64,000 nt of DNA, taken from contig JBCCDG010000006.1 of the NCBI GenBank assembly GCA_039030915.1, positions 1-64,000 on the forward strand, written 5' to 3'. Below, piece after piece: positions 62,115-64,000 of this stretch. The stretch's first letter is position 1; each line of letters opens with the position of its first letter. The translations under genes and the position numbers were made by a program. The DNA comes from Thermohalobaculum sp039030915. GTDB taxonomy: Bacteria; Pseudomonadota; Alphaproteobacteria; Rhodobacterales; Rhodobacteraceae. The notes under the pieces are model-generated. The model searched no databases. It worked only from the letters and a program-made list of their open reading frames with translations, and had not been told where the DNA came from.

Positions 62115-62138
62115 TCGGCGGCCCTTCCTGTGGGGCCG
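62115..62138 (+). terminator. Stem-loop between binding protein and permease genes
   Basis: GGCGGCCC (62115-62122) and GGGCCGCC (62131-62138) form a perfect 8-bp stem around an 8-base loop, 17 bases after the binding-protein stop. There is no T-run. Such hairpins often protect the binding-protein mRNA and lower expression of the permeases. Confidence 0.5.
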
Positions 62139-62181
62139 CCATCCCTTCACCGATACTCCGGTCGAGCGATTGGGGAGCCCG

Positions 62182-63159
62182 ATGGCCCTCGCTTATGTGA
62201 TCCTCCAGCGCCTCTTCAAGGCAGCGGTCACGCTGCTCCTGATCGTCACGCTCAACTTCATCCTGATCAACGCTGCGCCGGGCGATCCGGCAGCGGTGAT
62301 GGCCGGCGAGGCGGGCGCCGCGGATGAGAAGTTCATCGCGGATCTGCGTGCGAAGTTCGGCCTGGACCAGCCCTTCCACATCCGCCTCTGGACCTATGTT
62401 TCGAACGTGGTGCAGCTCGATCTCGGCTATTCGTACCGCCGGGACGCACCTGTCTTGGATCTGATCATGGAGCGGCTGCCTGCAACGCTCCTCCTGACGA
62501 TGACCGCGTTCTTCGTCTCCCTCGGCATCGGCGTACTGCTCGGCGCCATTGCTGCCGCACGGGTCGGGCGCTGGGCGGATAGCCTGGTCACTACCCTGGC
62601 TCTCCTCTTCTACGCGACACCACTCTTCTGGGTGGCGCTCATGGCCGTCCTGCTCTTCTCAGTGCAGCTCGAATGGCTGCCCGGCTTCGGCTTCGAGACG
62701 GTGGGCGCCGGGTACACCGGGCTCGAGCGCGCGCTCGATATCGGAACCCATCTGATCCTACCGGCGCTCACGCTCGGCCTCTTCTTCGCGGCCGTCTACA
62801 TGCGGATGACACGCGCCTCGATGCTCGAGGTCGCCGGCATGGACTTTGTGAAGACAGCGCGCGCCAAGGGCCTGCCGGGCCGGCTGATCCAGCGCCGCCA
62901 TGTGCTGCGCAACGCCCTCCTGCCGGTCGTGACGCTGGCCGGCCTCCAGGCGGGGCAGCTCGTCGGCGGCGCGGTACTGACCGAGACGGTCTTCGCTTGG
63001 CCGGGCGTGGGGCGGCTTATGTTCGAGAGCATGGCCGCGCGCGACTACAGCCTGCTTCTCGGCGTCTTCCTCGTCTCAGCGGCCCTCGTGATCTTCTTCA
63101 ACGTGCTGACGGATATCGTGTACCGGCTGATCGACCCGCGCATCGGAGCGGGACGATGA
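62182..63159 (+). CDS. Peptide/nickel-type ABC importer permease (DppB-like)
   Basis: A 325-residue inner-membrane protein with six spans. LNFILINAAPGDPAAVMAGE near residue 25 is the first-loop hallmark of DppB-type permeases, and the EAA coupling loop reads EVAGMDFVKTARAKGLPGRLI about residue 216. It pairs with the DppC-like subunit to form the channel. ATG at 62182 has GGGGAG 4 bases upstream; a TTG four codons earlier is less likely. Its stop overlaps the next start (ATGA). Confidence 0.93.
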   Translation: MALAYVILQRLFKAAVTLLLIVTLNFILINAAPGDPAAVMAGEAGAADEKFIADLRAKFGLDQPFHIRLWTYVSNVVQLDLGYSYRRDAPVLDLIMERLPATLLLTMTAFFVSLGIGVLLGAIAAARVGRWADSLVTTLALLFYATPLFWVALMAVLLFSVQLEWLPGFGFETVGAGYTGLERALDIGTHLILPALTLGLFFAAVYMRMTRASMLEVAGMDFVKTARAKGLPGRLIQRRHVLRNALLPVVTLAGLQAGQLVGGAVLTETVFAWPGVGRLMFESMAARDYSLLLGVFLVSAALVIFFNVLTDIVYRLIDPRIGAGR

Positions 63160-63995
63160 GGGCGTTCTGGCGGGCCTTCTCCCGGAACCGCGGCGCTGTC
63201 GCGGGACTGGTGCTGCTCTGGATCGTGATCGCGGTTGCGCTCCTGGCCCCGTTGATCTTCCCCGACAGCCCCTGGCGCATGGTGCAGCGACCATTCCTGC
63301 CGCCCTTCGCCAACGAAGCCTATCCCCTCGGCACCGACACGCTGGGCCGCGATGTCGCCGCGGGCCTCGCCTATGGCGCGCAGGTCTCGCTGGTCGTGGG
63401 CCTTATCTCGACCGCCGTCGCCCTCCTCATCGGGGTGCCGCTCGGTGCGCTGGCCGGCTATTTCGGGGGCTGGGTGGACGAGGCGGCGATGCGTTTCACC
63501 GAGTTCTTCCAGACGATCCCGTCCTTCGCGCTCGCCATCGTGCTGGTCGCGATCTTCCAGCCCACACTCGGCTCCATCGTCGTCGCCATCGCGGTGGTGA
63601 GCTGGCCGCCTGTCGCCCGCCTCGTGCGGGCCGAGGTACTGTCGCTACGGGAGCGGGATTTCGTCGACGCAGCGCGACTTCAGGGCCTTTCGGACTGGAA
63701 CATCCTCGTTCGTCAGATCCTGCCGAATGCGGTCTCGCCCATCATCGTCATGGCCTCGCTCATGGTCGCAACCGCGATCCTGCTCGAGAGTTCGCTGTCC
63801 TTTCTCGGCCTCGGCGATCCGAACATCATGTCGTGGGGCTACATGATCGGCGCCGCGCGCACCGTGATACGCACGGCATGGTGGCTGAGCTTCTTCCCGG
63901 GCATCGCGATCCTGCTCACCGTCCTGGCGCTCAACCTGATCGGGGAGGGGCTGAACGACGCCCTCAACCCCCGACTCGCCCGGGCCGGCCGATGA
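63156..63995 (+). CDS. Peptide/nickel-type ABC importer permease (DppC-like)
   Basis: A 279-residue inner-membrane protein with about six spans. The N-terminal FWRAFSRNRGAVAGLVLL and PLGTDTLGRDVAAGLAYGAQVSL blocks and the EAA loop LRERDFVDAARLQGLSDWNIL are typical of DppC. It completes the translocation channel. It overlaps both neighbours by four bases, which indicates tight translational coupling within the operon. Confidence 0.93.
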   Translation: MRAFWRAFSRNRGAVAGLVLLWIVIAVALLAPLIFPDSPWRMVQRPFLPPFANEAYPLGTDTLGRDVAAGLAYGAQVSLVVGLISTAVALLIGVPLGALAGYFGGWVDEAAMRFTEFFQTIPSFALAIVLVAIFQPTLGSIVVAIAVVSWPPVARLVRAEVLSLRERDFVDAARLQGLSDWNILVRQILPNAVSPIIVMASLMVATAILLESSLSFLGLGDPNIMSWGYMIGAARTVIRTAWWLSFFPGIAILLTVLALNLIGEGLNDALNPRLARAGR

Positions 63996-64000
63996 CAGCT
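63992..64000 (+). CDS. Start of the next operon gene, probably an importer ATPase (partial)
   Basis: ATG at 63992 overlaps the DppC-like stop (ATGA) and opens MTA before the window ends. By operon order the gene should encode the DppD-like ATP-binding subunit; this is inferred from position only. Confidence 0.4.

Overview
The window is about 69% G+C, is densely coded on both strands, and reads as chromosome of an alphaproteobacterium, most likely Rhodobacterales. The support is the block secA / parvulin-type isomerase / argJ / mutT, a petABC (cytochrome bc1) operon, GTGA and ATGA start-stop overlaps, and a VPLPA-CTERM surface protein. No plasmid, phage or insertion sequence, no tRNA or rRNA gene, and no CRISPR array was recognised.

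Layout. 1-9272: the end of a probable xseA, a DUF1330 protein, a GT87-like membrane glycosyltransferase with a small exported partner, a DUF255 thioredoxin-like protein, a methyltransferase/PaiB pair, a Kef-type K+/H+ antiporter and a small membrane protein. 9547-17856: metG, a decayed adenylate-cyclase-like remnant beside a membrane cyclic-nucleotide-binding protein, an acetyl-CoA acetyltransferase, and a two-gene envelope operon. That operon pairs an 812-residue anchored protein with a Pro/Ala/Ser-rich linker with a PstS-like/OmpA fusion. 18041-29939: an orphan CoxL-type molybdenum hydroxylase subunit, a DUF2235 hydrolase, LysE, GST and MFS genes, an ABCB-type exporter, a small cytochrome c, and an acyl-CoA synthetase broken by a one-base frameshift near its end. 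29940-43537: two long gene-free stretches sharing a short repeat, plus a flavoprotein, desaturase, rpsD, a lipase with DUF4214 domains, MFS and MATE exporters, ferredoxin, a VCBS-like protein that seems to start at CTG, a class I amidotransferase-like hydrolase, a receiver protein and mutT.

43534-53573: argJ, parvulin isomerase, secA, a glycosyltransferase and petABC with a clear terminator. 53961-64000: three exported proteins of unknown role, an ASCH protein, aroC-GNAT-haloacid dehalogenase in overlapping order, and a peptide/nickel-type ABC importer operon that runs off the end.

Most of this is core metabolism: respiration, protein export, arginine and aromatic biosynthesis, translation. 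The least explained parts are the linker/PstS-OmpA envelope pair, the relic cyclase next to its likely effector, the CTG-initiated exported protein, the orphan CoxL, and the repeats in the gene-free stretches. No complete new defence or mobile system is visible. The envelope pair is the best candidate for an undescribed system.
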